Shown here in pieces: positions 1-12,042 of a stretch of DNA of 64,000 nt. The notes under the pieces were generated by a model. It made no database searches. It saw only the letters and a list, made by a program, of their open reading frames with translations, and was not told where the DNA came from. How positions within the stretch are numbered: the stretch's first letter is position 1; every line of letters starts with the position of its first letter. Source of the stretch: Neodiprion pinetum (Eukaryota; Arthropoda; Insecta; Hymenoptera; Diprionidae). The position numbers were made by a program, and so were the translations under genes. Location of the stretch: positions 28,658,238 through 28,722,237 of the forward strand of contig NC_060236.1 of assembly GCF_021155775.2 (NCBI RefSeq), in the 5' to 3' direction.

Positions 1-111
1 GGGTGAGGGGCTTGAAGGAGGGAATAAAAAGCCTGAATTATGTGATAAGCAAGAAAAAATGTTTGAAAAAGGGGTCGAAAACAAATTGGTGTAGACTTGA
101 GCGAAAATTAA

Positions 112-127
112 GGGGGGGGGGGGGGGG
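112..127. repeat. poly-G tract
   Basis: An uninterrupted run of 16 G lies near the left edge of the window. G homopolymers of this length are rarer here than A/T runs; the others are at 13722-13738 and 26337-26352. No gene is seen around it. Confidence 0.95.
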
Positions 128-2556
128 ATAACTCCGATATCAAATCGCATGTAGCGTCTGGTGAGACGAATTACCCTATACTTTTATAACGACAGAACTT
201 TATCGGATAATCGATGCCGAAACACCGATTTTCGACAAGTACATGAATAAATCATGCAACTCGTAACGCAGGCAGATTCGTCCAACTACAGAATTCTGTT
301 CTTTGTTGATAAAACATCGGAGAATAATTAACCGGAGTGCATCATGATGCACCAACGATTACTGAAAAGAATTGTGGGAAATCAAATTTGAAATTTTAAT
401 TCTGTCCAGTCGAAATAGGTAAATATTACAGGAAATTCAAGCGTACTCGATAATGCATTTTTGTTCCTGATGTAGAATAATATATCGCGTAAGTCGGGAT
501 AAATAACAACGATATCTTCTAAAAGTGACAAAATTCATTTTCACCTACTAGTTTTTTTATTCAAATATTGTTCTAGTTTAGACTGATTAAATTATCGAAT
601 GATTTCCCTTCCATGGTCAAATATTCATTGAAATTCGGAAATGTTCCTTAAAATTATGTGAATATTTTAAGGATTCAAGATTAATGTGAAATAAAATAGT
701 GAATTAAATATTAATAGCTGTACGATCGAAATGAATTTTAATAGAAATTATCAAACAATGATAAAAGGTTGTCTGTAATTAGAGAGTTTATAATTTGCAT
801 TTTTTATGATGATGATATTTTGAAACAGATCTTGACCGATGCTTTTTTGAAAAGGTAGGTACAAGATTGTAGATCACTAAAGATCAGCGTTGCAGAGATT
901 AATCGCGATCTATTTTTCTTGCATGTGCCAATTAATCTACGACGGCAAGAATTTGCACGCGAATATATTGCGCGGCTTGATGTTGCCGCGCGTTAGTTAG
1001 GCAGACGAGTAAAAGCCGAGCTAATATATTCGGTGAGCTGATAACGCACAAACGCCACGTAATTCGTCTGCCTCGGGAAAAGGAGAGAAAAAAAGAATGA
1101 CTACGGAAAAATAATAGAACTACAAAAACGGCGTTAAAAGTATGAATATTATACACGTATGTACGAGAAAAGTTTAACAACGATTTGTGAAACGGACAGA
1201 GGAAAAATTTCAAATGCAGCTTGAGTTCATCGAGATGAATTTTATTGAAAAAATATTATAATAAAAAACATCAATTTCAATTGCAATAGCTTGATCATTG
1301 ACGACACCGAAGAGATTTCAGTGTTTAATCATTTCTACAATGAAAAAATTGCATCGTTTGAAAGATTTTAATGAAGTAGGGATCATTTGGATCATAAATG
1401 AATGTTATGTTTCCTATTTGGCTTTTCGGTCGATCAAAAAAGCATGATCGGTGAAATCATTACACGTGTCGAATAGTAGACCAACGTTTTAATTAAGAGT
1501 ATTCCACTCTTGTCCAAAACCTGATCTTGTAGGTTTGTGGAGAATTTATTGAGCACTAGTTCATTAAAATTAGTCGGAAGGTGCGATTTTTTCATTATCG
1601 AAATGACTGGATAATTGGATCTCTTCAAAGTCGAAACAGGCTCGATGTTTGTAGGATAAGATAACTCACGATCGTCGCATTTTCTATTTTTTAGGTTAGA
1701 TTCAACGGTCACGGGTTATGTTACGTTTTGCAAAGATAGAGCCTGTTTTGCATCCGGCCGACAGTGGCGCTGCGGGCTTATTCTGCATTGCCAACGTAAC
1801 CGATTTGACCAAAACATCAGCCATCTCAGAATCACATTCCCCAAGTATATATTAAAGCGTGGTATCTTTTAAGAGATTACTCGCGAGTCTGGTCCAAATG
1901 AAATCCCACAGGATTTTATATCATAACGAATATAATATTTGTTAATGAATAACAAGCTTTCAAATTTCTTCACGTTACGCGTCTCATTGCAAACTGACGC
2001 CGGTTGGCATCGGCCATAGAAAGTTGGTTATTTAGAGGGGACGTCATACGCAAACATTTGTGTCCAATTTGTCCATCGAACCTTAACCTAACTGTTCTGC
2101 ATTCAGTTTACAACAATAGATAGATCCTTAATCAGAACGTGGAGTTTCGGGAAAATTTGTTCACCGGTTTGACAAACTGCGATGAAAACGGGCCGGGAAA
2201 CGATCCGTCGACGATGTTTGACGCATATCCATATAACGAGGATAGAAGCTAGGCGTTAACCGCGAGCGGAATAATACCTGTCAGGGTTTTGTCCTGGCGT
2301 TTGCGGCGCCCTGACTGAGTCGTACCATTCACATCCAGGATTCCTGGACCGCTGGTGTTGTTGTCACGTTGCTGCTCCTGCTGCTCCTGCTGCCGAATCG
2401 CCCGAGGGCGAATTCTGGAAGCTCAGGACGACCGTCGCGGTGAGCATTTGGGGCTTGTTGCCACCGCGACAGAACATTCATTTCCCAAGTGAACCATGAC
2501 TCAACTGCTACTGCACCTCCTCTCGTTTATTCTGCCAGTTATGTTTCCTCCCTACT
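128..2556. other. gene-free stretch
   Basis: AT-rich sequence with only short chance frames. From about 2150 it becomes richer in G+C and carries a short imperfect CTGCTC repeat at 2371-2393. I see no promoter, exon pair or mobile element that I can support. Confidence 0.6.
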
Positions 2557-2579
2557 TCTCTCTCTCTCTCTCTCTCTCT
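2557..2579. repeat. (TC)n microsatellite
   Basis: About 23 bp of perfect TC dinucleotide repeat, followed by a pyrimidine-rich tail to about 2600. It belongs to a class of TC/AG tracts that recurs through the window. Confidence 0.95.
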
Positions 2580-3657
2580 TGCTATCTCTTTCTTCTCTCC
2601 TACGTTGAAAACCTAGCCTATCGTCTCATCTAGACAACGAGACCATCACCAATGATCAATATTTTCGTCGTGACGGACGATTGAAGGGTTTTTAATAATT
2701 CAAAGCTTTGGATGGATTTTGTTCGATTGACACGATTCTTCTTTTGTTTTCTCTCTTTCCAACGATTGTAGAACACTTTCCAGATATTTCAAGGATTGCA
2801 AAAGGTCTCACAGAACTGCTTCTTCAGAATATAATTAAATGGAAAATTTTCTGTCTTGTATCGTTTTAGAAGATTCTAATTCGTAATTCTTACAATTTTA
2901 TAATCGCGTGAATACTTGACCGAAAACGTGTCGGACCCCGGAGCACGACGGTAATTTTTTCCGTGTATAATACAACATGAAAGATGTTGGTTATTTTAAT
3001 GAATTTGAACCGTTCCAGAAACGTCGAAAAATTCTCCAAAACTTGATTCTAATTATCGCGCATCAAATTTCACGGATAAATAACCTTTCCACGGTGTGAG
3101 AAAAAAAAAAAAATGTAGAAAAACAAAATCTCCTCTGTTGGCAAAACAGTCTGGCTACACTGCTAGAGCAAAACTCCCTAGAATGAAAATTCTTTGGTAA
3201 AACAGTGACCCTGCAATAACTCCATAATCGGTGTAACGTTTCGCGGCAGGCTCAAGGTTGACGGTTCTTTGGTTAAAAAAAATTCCTGGAGAGCCAAAAC
3301 CACCATCCCTCAGCCTCCCCGATCCTTCCAGAGTCTCTCCGTTTATCTCATCTAGGCTGCGAACCCCTTTTGGTGCACGAAAGAATCCCCGCGCGCGTTT
3401 ATACTTTAATGTATTCATGACGTCGGTATTACCGCGCCTGAGATATACATATGCCTATATATATATACATGTATATATGTACGCGTGCATGTACAAATAC
3501 ATGTATTATATGAATATGCCCGATTCTACGCGTTGGCATATATAGCCGTCTATGTATACGAGTCTGAGAATAAGGCTGCATGTCATGGGGGTGAAAGGGG
3601 GAGAAATGGGGGCTCGTTTGCGCAGCAGTAGCTGCCTTGTTTCCTTTCTCTCTTTTG

Positions 3658-3658
3658 T

Positions 3659-3689
<31 letters not shown>

Positions 3690-3693
3690 TTTG
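3658..3693. repeat. (TTTA)n microsatellite
   Basis: About nine tandem TTTA units. They produce a spurious Ile/Tyr/Leu repeat in all overlapping reading frames, so the small frames at 3550-3860 should not be taken as genes. Confidence 0.95.
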
Positions 3694-4559
3694 TATACAT
3701 GTTTTTTATTTGTTCCTCCTCCCCTTTCTCCTTTTACTCTTCGTCTCCTTTTTAATATCATGGATTATATATTTCCCCGTTCCGTTTTTCTTTGCTTATA
3801 TATCTGTTGTTGCGGTTGTATGTGTGTGTCTGTGTGTTTTTTTTTATTATATTAGCTCTACTTTTTTGATTTCTTTTTTTTCTTTACGTCACATTTCTCC
3901 TCCAAATTTCTCCGTAGAAAAAAAAGCGAAGGATATGTATTGTTACATCGCATACATACATCTATGTTTGTACAGAGCAAAGCAATTTTTCATTCGATTG
4001 TACCGACTCTCGAAAACACTCGGTTTTTTTCTCAAAATTTCTCAAACCGTTTATAAATTGTATAAAATTTTTAAAAACGAACACATTCATTGACACGATT
4101 CAAAAATTTGAAAAAAATCACGTATCGTATATTACAATTTTTAAGCTTTTATCCAGCCCGTGGCTGAGCTGATTCTTACTTGAAACTTTTAAATTTGTTT
4201 CATTAGTAAAAGATCGGGCCCAGGTTTTAAATTGGCATGGAATACCCCATACATTTCGTTGGGTGAAAATTTCATTGGGCAAAAAGCAGAGGAGATCTTC
4301 TGCTTGTGTCATTATACCTCTATACGTAGTTACGTTGTACGTGTGTATATATATATACATCCCGCGCAGCCTCTAAGTTATATTATATTTCACACAACCG
4401 CCGCATATCCAGTATACAGAATTTTGTATAAATGCTATATGCAGGTATACGTATTCATGCATACGTAATTTGCCGGTGCCATTAATTTTTGCGTATACCC
4501 CATTCCCACACCCCGTTCCCCAACCGCAACAAACTTTTCCAATTAACATCTTACGCATG

Positions 4560-4563
<4 letters not shown>

Positions 4564-4618
<55 letters not shown>
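4564..4618. repeat. (TA)n microsatellite
   Basis: About 55 bp of perfect TA repeat, the longest TA tract here. More interrupted TA-rich sequence follows at 4650-4672. The frames across it read only alternating Tyr/Ile. Confidence 0.97.
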
Positions 4619-4624
<6 letters not shown>

Positions 4625-4679
4625 GTACGAACTATATACTCACACACACATATATATGTATATATATATACCGACCTCG

Positions 4680-5834
4680 GATTTTTTTGAACCTGTTTTT
4701 CCCCCCTTTTTTTAATGTTTTTACGGCGTATAAATCCGCTATGTTTCAACCTAGATTGTTCACATCAACTGTTCACTTATGCATACATGTTGTACTCATT
4801 TTTTGCATTTTTTAAAACGCATCGATGAATTCGGTGATTCCGCAACTCAAGCATATTAGCGATGAAATTTTTTTGAAATTTACGCCGTAGATTTTTTTTT
4901 TGAATAGTTAGTATCTCGTGGTTTCCAAATTTTCCTGAAGCTATTGGGATTCGTGCAATTAACTTTGTCACGCGATTTCTTTGACTGGATTTCGCCGTTT
5001 CCGTTTAAAATTGTTCCGAGATAATAATTCGTGAATTCTGTTACTAGCTTTCTCATTATAACTAATAAGAACTATTTTTTTTTTTTTTTTCTTACAAATA
5101 CCGAGAAGCTCGACATTTTCGTTTGAAGACCAGCAGCGTTTCTTCTCTCTGACAAATTGTCACTGTTACCAATTGTTTGCTTTCCATAGTTCGAAATACG
5201 TATTACAATCTTACCCTAAAAATAAACGTGACATATTTTGAAACACTATGAAAAACGTGCAAAAATCTTGTGAAAATAAGCGATTGAAATTCACAGAAAT
5301 ATTCTAGTACAAATATACGGAGTTATATAGTGCGATGTAATTGCAAATTTTTTCATTCCTGCTGCAGGGAAGAATATACGGAGACTGTTATAGGAAAAGT
5401 ATGCATGTATGAAAAATTCTTGAGAATATGTATATATATATATCTGCTCAATTTTCTTCTTCCGCAGAATCTCGATTCACTGCAGAATGCAGCGATAGGA
5501 AAAGAATTATATATTATCACAGAAGATATGCGGAGATATTTGCAGATAAAAATTTTATGAAAAATCTCACAATCGTTTCGTCCATATTTTCTCTGCTCTT
5601 TTAGAATAATAACAGCAAGATAATTATTGCGTGTTACTTTCGAGAATGAATCAGTTGTTTTAATCCGATTACCTATCATTTGCGGTAAAAAAATATCTTG
5701 AAGAAAAGAATCTATTTTTACGACGCGCGACGGTGAGAAAAAGAGCATCGGCGATAAACATCTTATTCAATTTTAAGCTCCCAACTCGAGGGCAGTATTT
5801 AAGTGACTTTCTTAAGTATCGCCACCCCGTCGCC
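4680..5834. other. gene-free stretch
   Basis: AT-rich DNA with poly-T at about 5074-5090. No coding signal is seen. It lies immediately upstream of the promoter-like cluster that starts with the CT tract at 5835. Confidence 0.6.
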
Positions 5835-5973
5835 CTCTCTCTCTCTCTCTCTCTCTTTCCTCCTCTAGCCAGTGAGAAAGCCGAGCCAACTTCCGGTTCG
5901 TATAAAATCCAGCTCTCGAACACTATCGCTTTAAAGAAATCCTGATCGTTTATTAGCAGCTGCGCGTCCGCCG
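5835..5973 (+). promoter_or_regulatory. candidate TATA promoter and 5' noncoding exon
   Basis: A CT dinucleotide tract (5835-5856, the class of sequence bound by GAGA-type factors in insects) is followed by TATAAAATCC at 5901-5910. A transcription start 25-30 bp downstream would fall near 5930. From there a short exon of about 43 bp with no ATG reaches CCG, followed by the strong donor GTAAGT at 5974-5979. Tract, TATA box and donor are read directly from the sequence. That they act together as a promoter is inference, because TATA-like strings are common in AT-rich DNA. What favours it is the spacing and the matching exon at 6243-6293. Confidence 0.35.
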
Positions 5974-6242
5974 GTAAGTTATCGACCGAGTTTAATCAGG
6001 CCTCCGCATATTGCATTTGCTTAGGGAGGAAAAACGTCACCGCGTTTCCATTCCCGGCGATCAAAAGCTCGTCTCGAATATCCGACGTCGCGCGTTCTCT
6101 GCCTATCTGTTTAAATTACACACCGAAGGGGTTATTTACCGTATAGCCGGAGCAAAAGCTATCGAATTTCCCCGAAACGCTGCTCATAATTTTGTTCCAG
6201 GTATCTAAAAGGGTCTCTAATAACTGCGAGCATCCTTTTCAG

Positions 6243-6293
6243 AGAACGGATGGAAGCCTGTCTCAGCCAGAAATTTGCCAATTTCTGTGCTCG
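6243..6293 (+). CDS. candidate first coding exon of an unidentified gene
   Basis: A 51-bp interval is bounded by a good acceptor (CATCCTTTTCAG, ending at 6242) and a good donor (GTGAGT, starting at 6294). Joined to the candidate exon ending at 5973, it supplies the first ATG of the transcript at 6250. From there the frame reads MEACLSQKFANFCA and is open to the donor, which leaves the next codon split. Too little is encoded to recognise a family. No following exon was found downstream on the plus strand, so if the gene is real it has a large intron. The model rests on splice-site quality and the upstream TATA box, not on protein homology; a chance acceptor and donor pair is the alternative. 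Confidence 0.3.
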
Positions 6294-7619
6294 GTGAGTG
6301 ACGTCAAAAGCCCTCATCGTTCAGCTCCGAATGATCGAATAAATATTTTTTCCATGATTAATCAAAGCGTCGCTTAATAATTTATTCGGATGATTCGTGA
6401 CGTGAACGGAACGTACGAACTTTCCGTACGATTGCAAGGTTTTTTTTTTTTTTTTTTCAACTACAACGTGATCTTGCCCGATTAATTTTGATACATCCAA
6501 CCGTTTCGAATCGACTGTGCGTCGAAACAATTATCGACGTGATCGAGAATCGATCGGATTTTGAAAACCCGTCGAAGAAAGCAGCCGGAAATCGAGGAAA
6601 GAGGCGGAACAACGAGTCGTTAGAGAGGTCAGGGAGCGAAGCGAGGAGAAAATTAAGAGAGCAGTCGGTCCTGGTACTTTCTCACTTCCAATCTTCTGCC
6701 AATTAACGTTCCACCATTTCTCAGTTAGGGAGTTTGTGCGTCGAGGGCTTACCTCCTTCGGCTCCATTACTCAATCTGTCTCGAACTTGAAAAACTACCC
6801 GCAACGATGAGTTTCGGTTAAGAAGGCGATATTGCGATATCCGCCGAACTTCACCCCTCCACGTAAATTCCTCAAAGTTGGCTGAAATATTCGTTGAATC
6901 GATTTTCTTTCCTTCTCCTTTTTTTTTCTTGAATCCTTTGCTATCAATCTATATCGAATATTTAATAACGAGTCGATCAAAATTGAAGAAAATCTCCTTG
7001 AAACTAGATTTTACCGATTTTGATTCATTACGAATTGATCGAAAAATACGCATTTTCAAAAATTGCGATAAAAGAAAAAAAAAAAAAAAGGCTAGCTTAC
7101 GCGATCCGCAATTCAGTAATATCTCAAGACTGAAAATAATTAGCAAACAGAAAATAAATACAGATAATAAACGCCAAGTGTGTTTTGACTTTTTTTTTTT
7201 TTTTTTTCCGTCACAGAGACTAAAAGGGTCCAAACGATCGTCGTTTAACGAGCCAGCTCTGAAAGTGATCGAGAAAAGTGAAATTAGAATTCTTCAGTCT
7301 TAAGAATCGCTTGGTGAAATATTCGATCGAGACGAAATTAAATGAAATTAAATGAAATTAAAACCATCAGCGTGTATATTAAGGAAGTATGTCGATAATA
7401 AGGCGTCCGAACGGCGAAAGTATATCGTCCGTAATTTTATTGAGAATTTCATCCGGTATAAACGGTCCAAATTCTATCCTCCGTAGTAAAACGGCGAGCG
7501 AATCTTCCGATCTTGAAGATCAATCGTCGCCGCCAAGCGCTTTTGGTGATCGGAAGCCCCGACATTATAGGAGGGCGAATATGCAAAGCGAATTTCTCTG
7601 CCTGCCTCATTTTTTTTTT

Positions 7620-7641
7620 CTCTCTCTCTCTCTCTCTCTCT
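7620..7641. repeat. (TC)n microsatellite
   Basis: About 22 bp of TC repeat directly after a short poly-T run. Frames crossing it give alternating Ser/Leu or Glu/Arg. Confidence 0.95.
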
Positions 7642-10600
7642 TTTCTTTCCCCGCTTTGATTCTGTTCCTCGAGTCATTTTTCGTTCTCACAAAGAGCGGG
7701 ATGCTTTCTTCTCTACTCGTTATAACGGCTGGAATTTCATTGAATCGATAAATTCGATCATTATCGTTGTAATTTTCTTTCAACGATTCACGTCTGCGCT
7801 TGATTTTTGTTCGTTCGTTAAAAAAATTCAACGAACGAATTCGAAGCGTGCAACAAAATTTTTTCGCGGTTGTATCGCGCAAGGCTGATCCTACGTCCCT
7901 TTCCATTTTTTCATCGATTCTTCGGACGGTCGAGGAGAGCGTGTAAATCCCACAATCGCATAAATGTACGAGGATGAGGATGAAGACGAAGGAGATAAAA
8001 GAAGAGAAAGAAAAGAATACCGGCTTATCTTGACACCTAGCGCGGATAAGTGACAGACGTTTTTGTTTTTCACGTTGACCAGATCCGATCGTTTCTTCCC
8101 AGCAAATTTCCACCGTATCAGCTGTTACCCGAAATGCATATAATACGACATGTATCTCTGTCCAAGATTCGATCCGGCTTGATTCTCTCTCTGGACGAGT
8201 TGGATATGATGATATCGAGTCTTTGCAATTTTTTTATCCTCAGTTTTTTTGCCTTTTTCTGTTCTCTACGATTTTTCGCCGTTAAACTTTGAGAGTTTCT
8301 CAAACGCTTTTGCGTTTCGTTTTCTAGGAATAAATTTAAGGAAAAGGTATATTATGGTAGGTAAAAGAGAAGAGAAATAAGGACGAGAAAGAGTGGAAAA
8401 ACAAAGACGATTTATTGTCGAGCAATGTTTGCAAAAAATCCTCCGATTTCTTATCTCTTTTCACCTCTCGTCCCTCGAGTAAAAAGCTCTTTCTAGTATA
8501 TACATGTATTGTGTATATTATCATAGAAAAGAAGCTTTCCAGTTTCAGAAAGTTATGTTGTAATTTCTGATCATGCACCTGCGTTTTTTGATCAAGCAAA
8601 ATAACGTCATACGTTATAATCGTACTGAGACCAAAATTTGGATCTCGATTAACTTTAAAAATGTCTTCTAACGTGTGCTGTAAACGTTTTGTATCAATTA
8701 CCTTTGTTTAAACATTATTTGTCGAGTATGAACCGGATTTCTGAGATGTAGCGTGAAATTTTGCAATCCCAGGAGTCGAATTTTAGAGAAAATGTAACTA
8801 ATTAGATTAGCTGAAAATCTGTAATTTTTGTTAATCAAATCATAAGACAGTTGTACATTGAATATTCATCAGATTGTTATATTTTAAAGCTATGATCTTT
8901 TTAAAAATACAAGTATAGGAAATACTGGAATTACAAACGAAAGCTTAAATATAATTAAATGTCAATGGTTTATTGATAATCGCTTCAAAACCGATAAAAC
9001 TCCGTAATATGTTCCTTCAGTTTCAAATTACGATGTAAGATTTTATTTTGAAAACTATTAACTACAAATTCAATGAAACTTTTCCTTCATCGTGACAACA
9101 TCATCGAGTATAAATTTTTAAAACATTGTTTCAACATTAATTGCAATCAATACAACGGCAATATTGAATCGATTACGAAAACAAAATACGAGCCAATGTT
9201 TCAGTGATTTTCTTGTACACGTAATAATATTCCGAGTAAAATAAATCATCGTGGGAAAAAATCTGTTGTATTTCGGGAAAAATTTTTAAGCGATTTGAAA
9301 CGTAGCGTAGACGTACAATCCGTACTTTAAATAACGTTATTTGTATTGTATTTTTTTATTTTCACAGATATCACCGTAGCGACGATAGCGAATACGATAT
9401 AATCTGATATAAATAAATGTAACGTAACGAAATAGATTGGCAGATTTTAACGAGATTAATGCAAAGTGTCGATTTTCGGCTAACCAGCCTCCTCGCTTAA
9501 CGTTACACGCTACGTCGTCTATGGCTAACCATAAACGCAAGCATAATACAGACACTCAATAATACAGGGATCAGGCAGGCGCGCTTTTGTATTTCAAAAC
9601 TTGATATTACACTCTGATATTCATGTTCGCCGGGTAAAACAGCCCCTTCCCCTCCTTTTCCTTCCTCCCTCGACGCCCTTATGCGAGATCCATTAAGGCC
9701 CACGACTAATTTACAAGCACGGCAAGATTATCGTTTGGATTTAGAGTTTCAACCCCCGAAACGACTGCAAATACAACCCGTGTATTGCAACTCCCCCTCT
9801 TGTATACCTAATTTACTCACCCTTCGCTCGCCTTCGTCTTAAAGCTTGAAAATCATGCTCGACTAGATTTGTTTTTTTCTTTTTTAAACGGCTAATCGTC
9901 CAACGTAACCAACCTGTACAGTTTCCTTTTTTAAACTTAATTCCTTTAATACCATCTCAGCAACGATTCCAACCAAGTTTGAAATTTACAAACGAAACGG
10001 TGCCCAATAATTGACTCACGTTCAAACTTTTTTCTTCATTTCAAGACAGTTCGTAAAATCTAAATGTAAACGCGTGATTTTACCATTTTTTTTTTTTTTT
10101 TAAAGAAAAACAGAAAAGCACAAATATTTGATCTCAATCTTTAAACGAAATTTTTTGTATCTCGAAAGTTTTTAAATCGGAAACACGAGAAAAAAAAAAA
10201 AAAAAAAAAACGCGATTCGTTGATGTACAATATTTCAAAATTTCTAAAGGGTAAATTATTTAAACGGTGCTTTATGACTCGAAATGCTTCGCAACTTTCG
10301 CATTTGAAAATATTACGTCTCTGCGCGGAGCCACGAGATGCAGGTTAATCAGCTTTACCGAGCTTTTCTCCCCCGAGTCTGAGTCTCGGTAGCTGGTAAC
10401 AGGCGGAGCTTTGCAGGTGTGAAAAATTGGCGCGCCCAGAAACGACGTGCAGGAGAGAAAAATATGCACGCGGTGGATAATTGTCCATTAAATCATTCTG
10501 TATTGTTTCGTTTTTGTTTTTTTATTTTTTACTTTTTTCCTACCATTAAAAACAACGCCAATTTCACCGCGCGTCGCTTCGATTAGTGGTACCGTTGTTT

Positions 10601-10745
10601 CGCAATGAAAAAACTCGACTTGTGAACAGATTTGAAAAAATAATATATATTTTGATAATAGTAAGTTCTTCGTTTTGGAAATGACCGAATAAGATGTAAT
10701 CAAAAATTTTCTTGCGCGTAGACTTTTGTCGTGATAGATTCGTGA

Positions 10746-10771
10746 TTTTTTTTTTTTTTTTTTTTTTTTTT
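10746..10771. repeat. poly-T tract (26 T)
   Basis: One of the longest homopolymers in the window, equal to those at 11580-11605 and 59816-59841. No retroposed gene body or target duplication was recognised beside it, so I do not call it a retroposon tail. Confidence 0.95.
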
Positions 10772-10899
10772 CGTACACACATAGCGTAGATCTTGTTTAA
10801 AGGAATTTTTCATTACATACATTCCGGTCAGTTCGAAAACGAAGAACTCAGTGTTATCGAAATTTTCCAGTTATTTTTAGTAACCGAGCTTAATATCCC

Positions 10900-11560
10900 G
10901 TGTAAAAATAACTCATACTAGAATAACCTATCATCAATAACCTGAATTTAAATAACCTGACACAAAAATGACCCACGACAATAGACAAGAAAAAAAAAAA
11001 AAATTAATTGACAAAATTGACAAAGTATTGAATCACGTTAAATTGGATTGAATTGAATTTCAAATGTGATATTTTTGTCGCATGTTATTTTGTGTGAGTT
11101 GTTTTTGTTTCGGTTATTTCTTGTGGGTTATTTTTGTCGTGTGTTACTTCTGTCGTAGATTACTTTTGTCACGGGTTATTTCTGTAATTCGTTATTTTTG
11201 TGATGAGTTATTTTTATTTGGGTTAGTTTTGTGATGAGTCATTATTCTGTGGGTTATTTTTGTTTTTGCTTATCCTCGTCGTGAGCTGTTTTTTTTTTTT
11301 TTTTTGTACGGGTTATTTTCGTCGTGTGTTACTTTTTATGCACGTTAGTGTTATTTTGGTTATTTTGGTTATTTTGGTCGTGAATTTCTTCTTTTTTTTT
11401 TTTTCTTTCGTTTTCTCGGGTTGTTTTTGTACCGCGTTACTTTTTCGCGTAGGTCAGTATACTTTCGGTTATTCTGGTAACGAGTTATTTTTGCAAGGGG
11501 TTATTTTTGTTCTTGTTTATTGCGGTGGTGAGTTTTTCTATATTTATTTTTCTTTCAGTG
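10900..11560. repeat. degenerate minisatellite with inverted left arm
   Basis: From about 11080 the plus strand is a loose tandem of 16-22-bp units close to GGGTTATTTTTGTCGTG (e.g. 11127-11150, 11167-11190, 11308-11330), including three perfect repeats of TTATTTTGG near 11350-11380. To the left, at about 10903-10985, the same word appears on the opposite strand (AATAACC, TGACCCACGACAA). The array is therefore an inverted arrangement around a centre near 11000-11060. Poly-T tracts interrupt it. It has no coding potential: the 156-codon frame across it is simply the repeat translated. Confidence 0.75.
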
Positions 11561-11579
11561 TTGATTGGTTTTATCACGG

Positions 11580-11605
11580 TTTTTTTTTTTTTTTTTTTTT
11601 TTTTT
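11580..11605. repeat. poly-T tract (26 T)
   Basis: A 26-base T run closing the right side of the GTTATTTTTGTCGTG array. Confidence 0.95.
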
Positions 11606-12038
11606 CTGCGGCATTCCGTCCCAGCGCCGTTGTCAATGGCGTCGCGTGGATCGCTGGTCGGAAATTTATCACGTATCGTATTATTCGTCACTCTTGGTGC
11701 ACTGTTAGAGGGTGTTTGGCGCTGCCGTGAATTATGAATTCTATTCCCAGACCGCGGTGTGGGAAGGCTCTATCCGCGCTTCGCTCGCGTCTTTAGCTCG
11801 CGAAATATAACAAGCTTATGCGGTAAAGTGCGGAGTTAGCAGCTGCGGAGTGTTGCGGGGAACTCAATAATGCAAACAAGCGTTAATGCCGAAACACCGA
11901 AATCCATTAGTCAACAGCGCGTTTCTGCAAGGATATTGCGCCGTTTGCCCCTTACGTATTATCCAGGCAATCTAGCGGCGAACAGTTTTTCAAGAGATGC
12001 GTAAAATCCCCGAAGGAAATCGCCTATATTCGATAGAA
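11606..12038. other. gene-free stretch
   Basis: Moderate-GC DNA between the minisatellite and the transposon at 12043. No reading frame or regulatory motif is supported. Confidence 0.55.
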
Positions 12039-12042
12039 AGCA

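Larger units (their letters stand above)
6294..10880. other. gene-free stretch, possibly intron
   Basis: If the gene start at 5.9-6.3 kb is real, this is its intron. It contains poly-T at 6440-6457 and 7191-7207, a CT tract at 7620-7641, three direct copies of a 10-bp AAATTAAATG-type unit at 7334-7362, and paired T and A runs at 10089-10210. The many small frames are split by homopolymers and show no recognisable protein. Confidence 0.5.

Noticed and set aside
6531..6767. Minus-strand ATG followed by GAAGGAG and GTAAGC, a possible first coding exon
   Set aside because: Only five codons, no promoter motif, and no acceptor-bounded partner exon found; donor-like words of this strength are common.
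11260..11730. 156-codon Phe/Val-rich plus-strand frame resembling a membrane protein
   Set aside because: It is the translated GTTATTTTTGTCGTG repeat and poly-T; the hydrophobicity is a by-product of T-rich codons.
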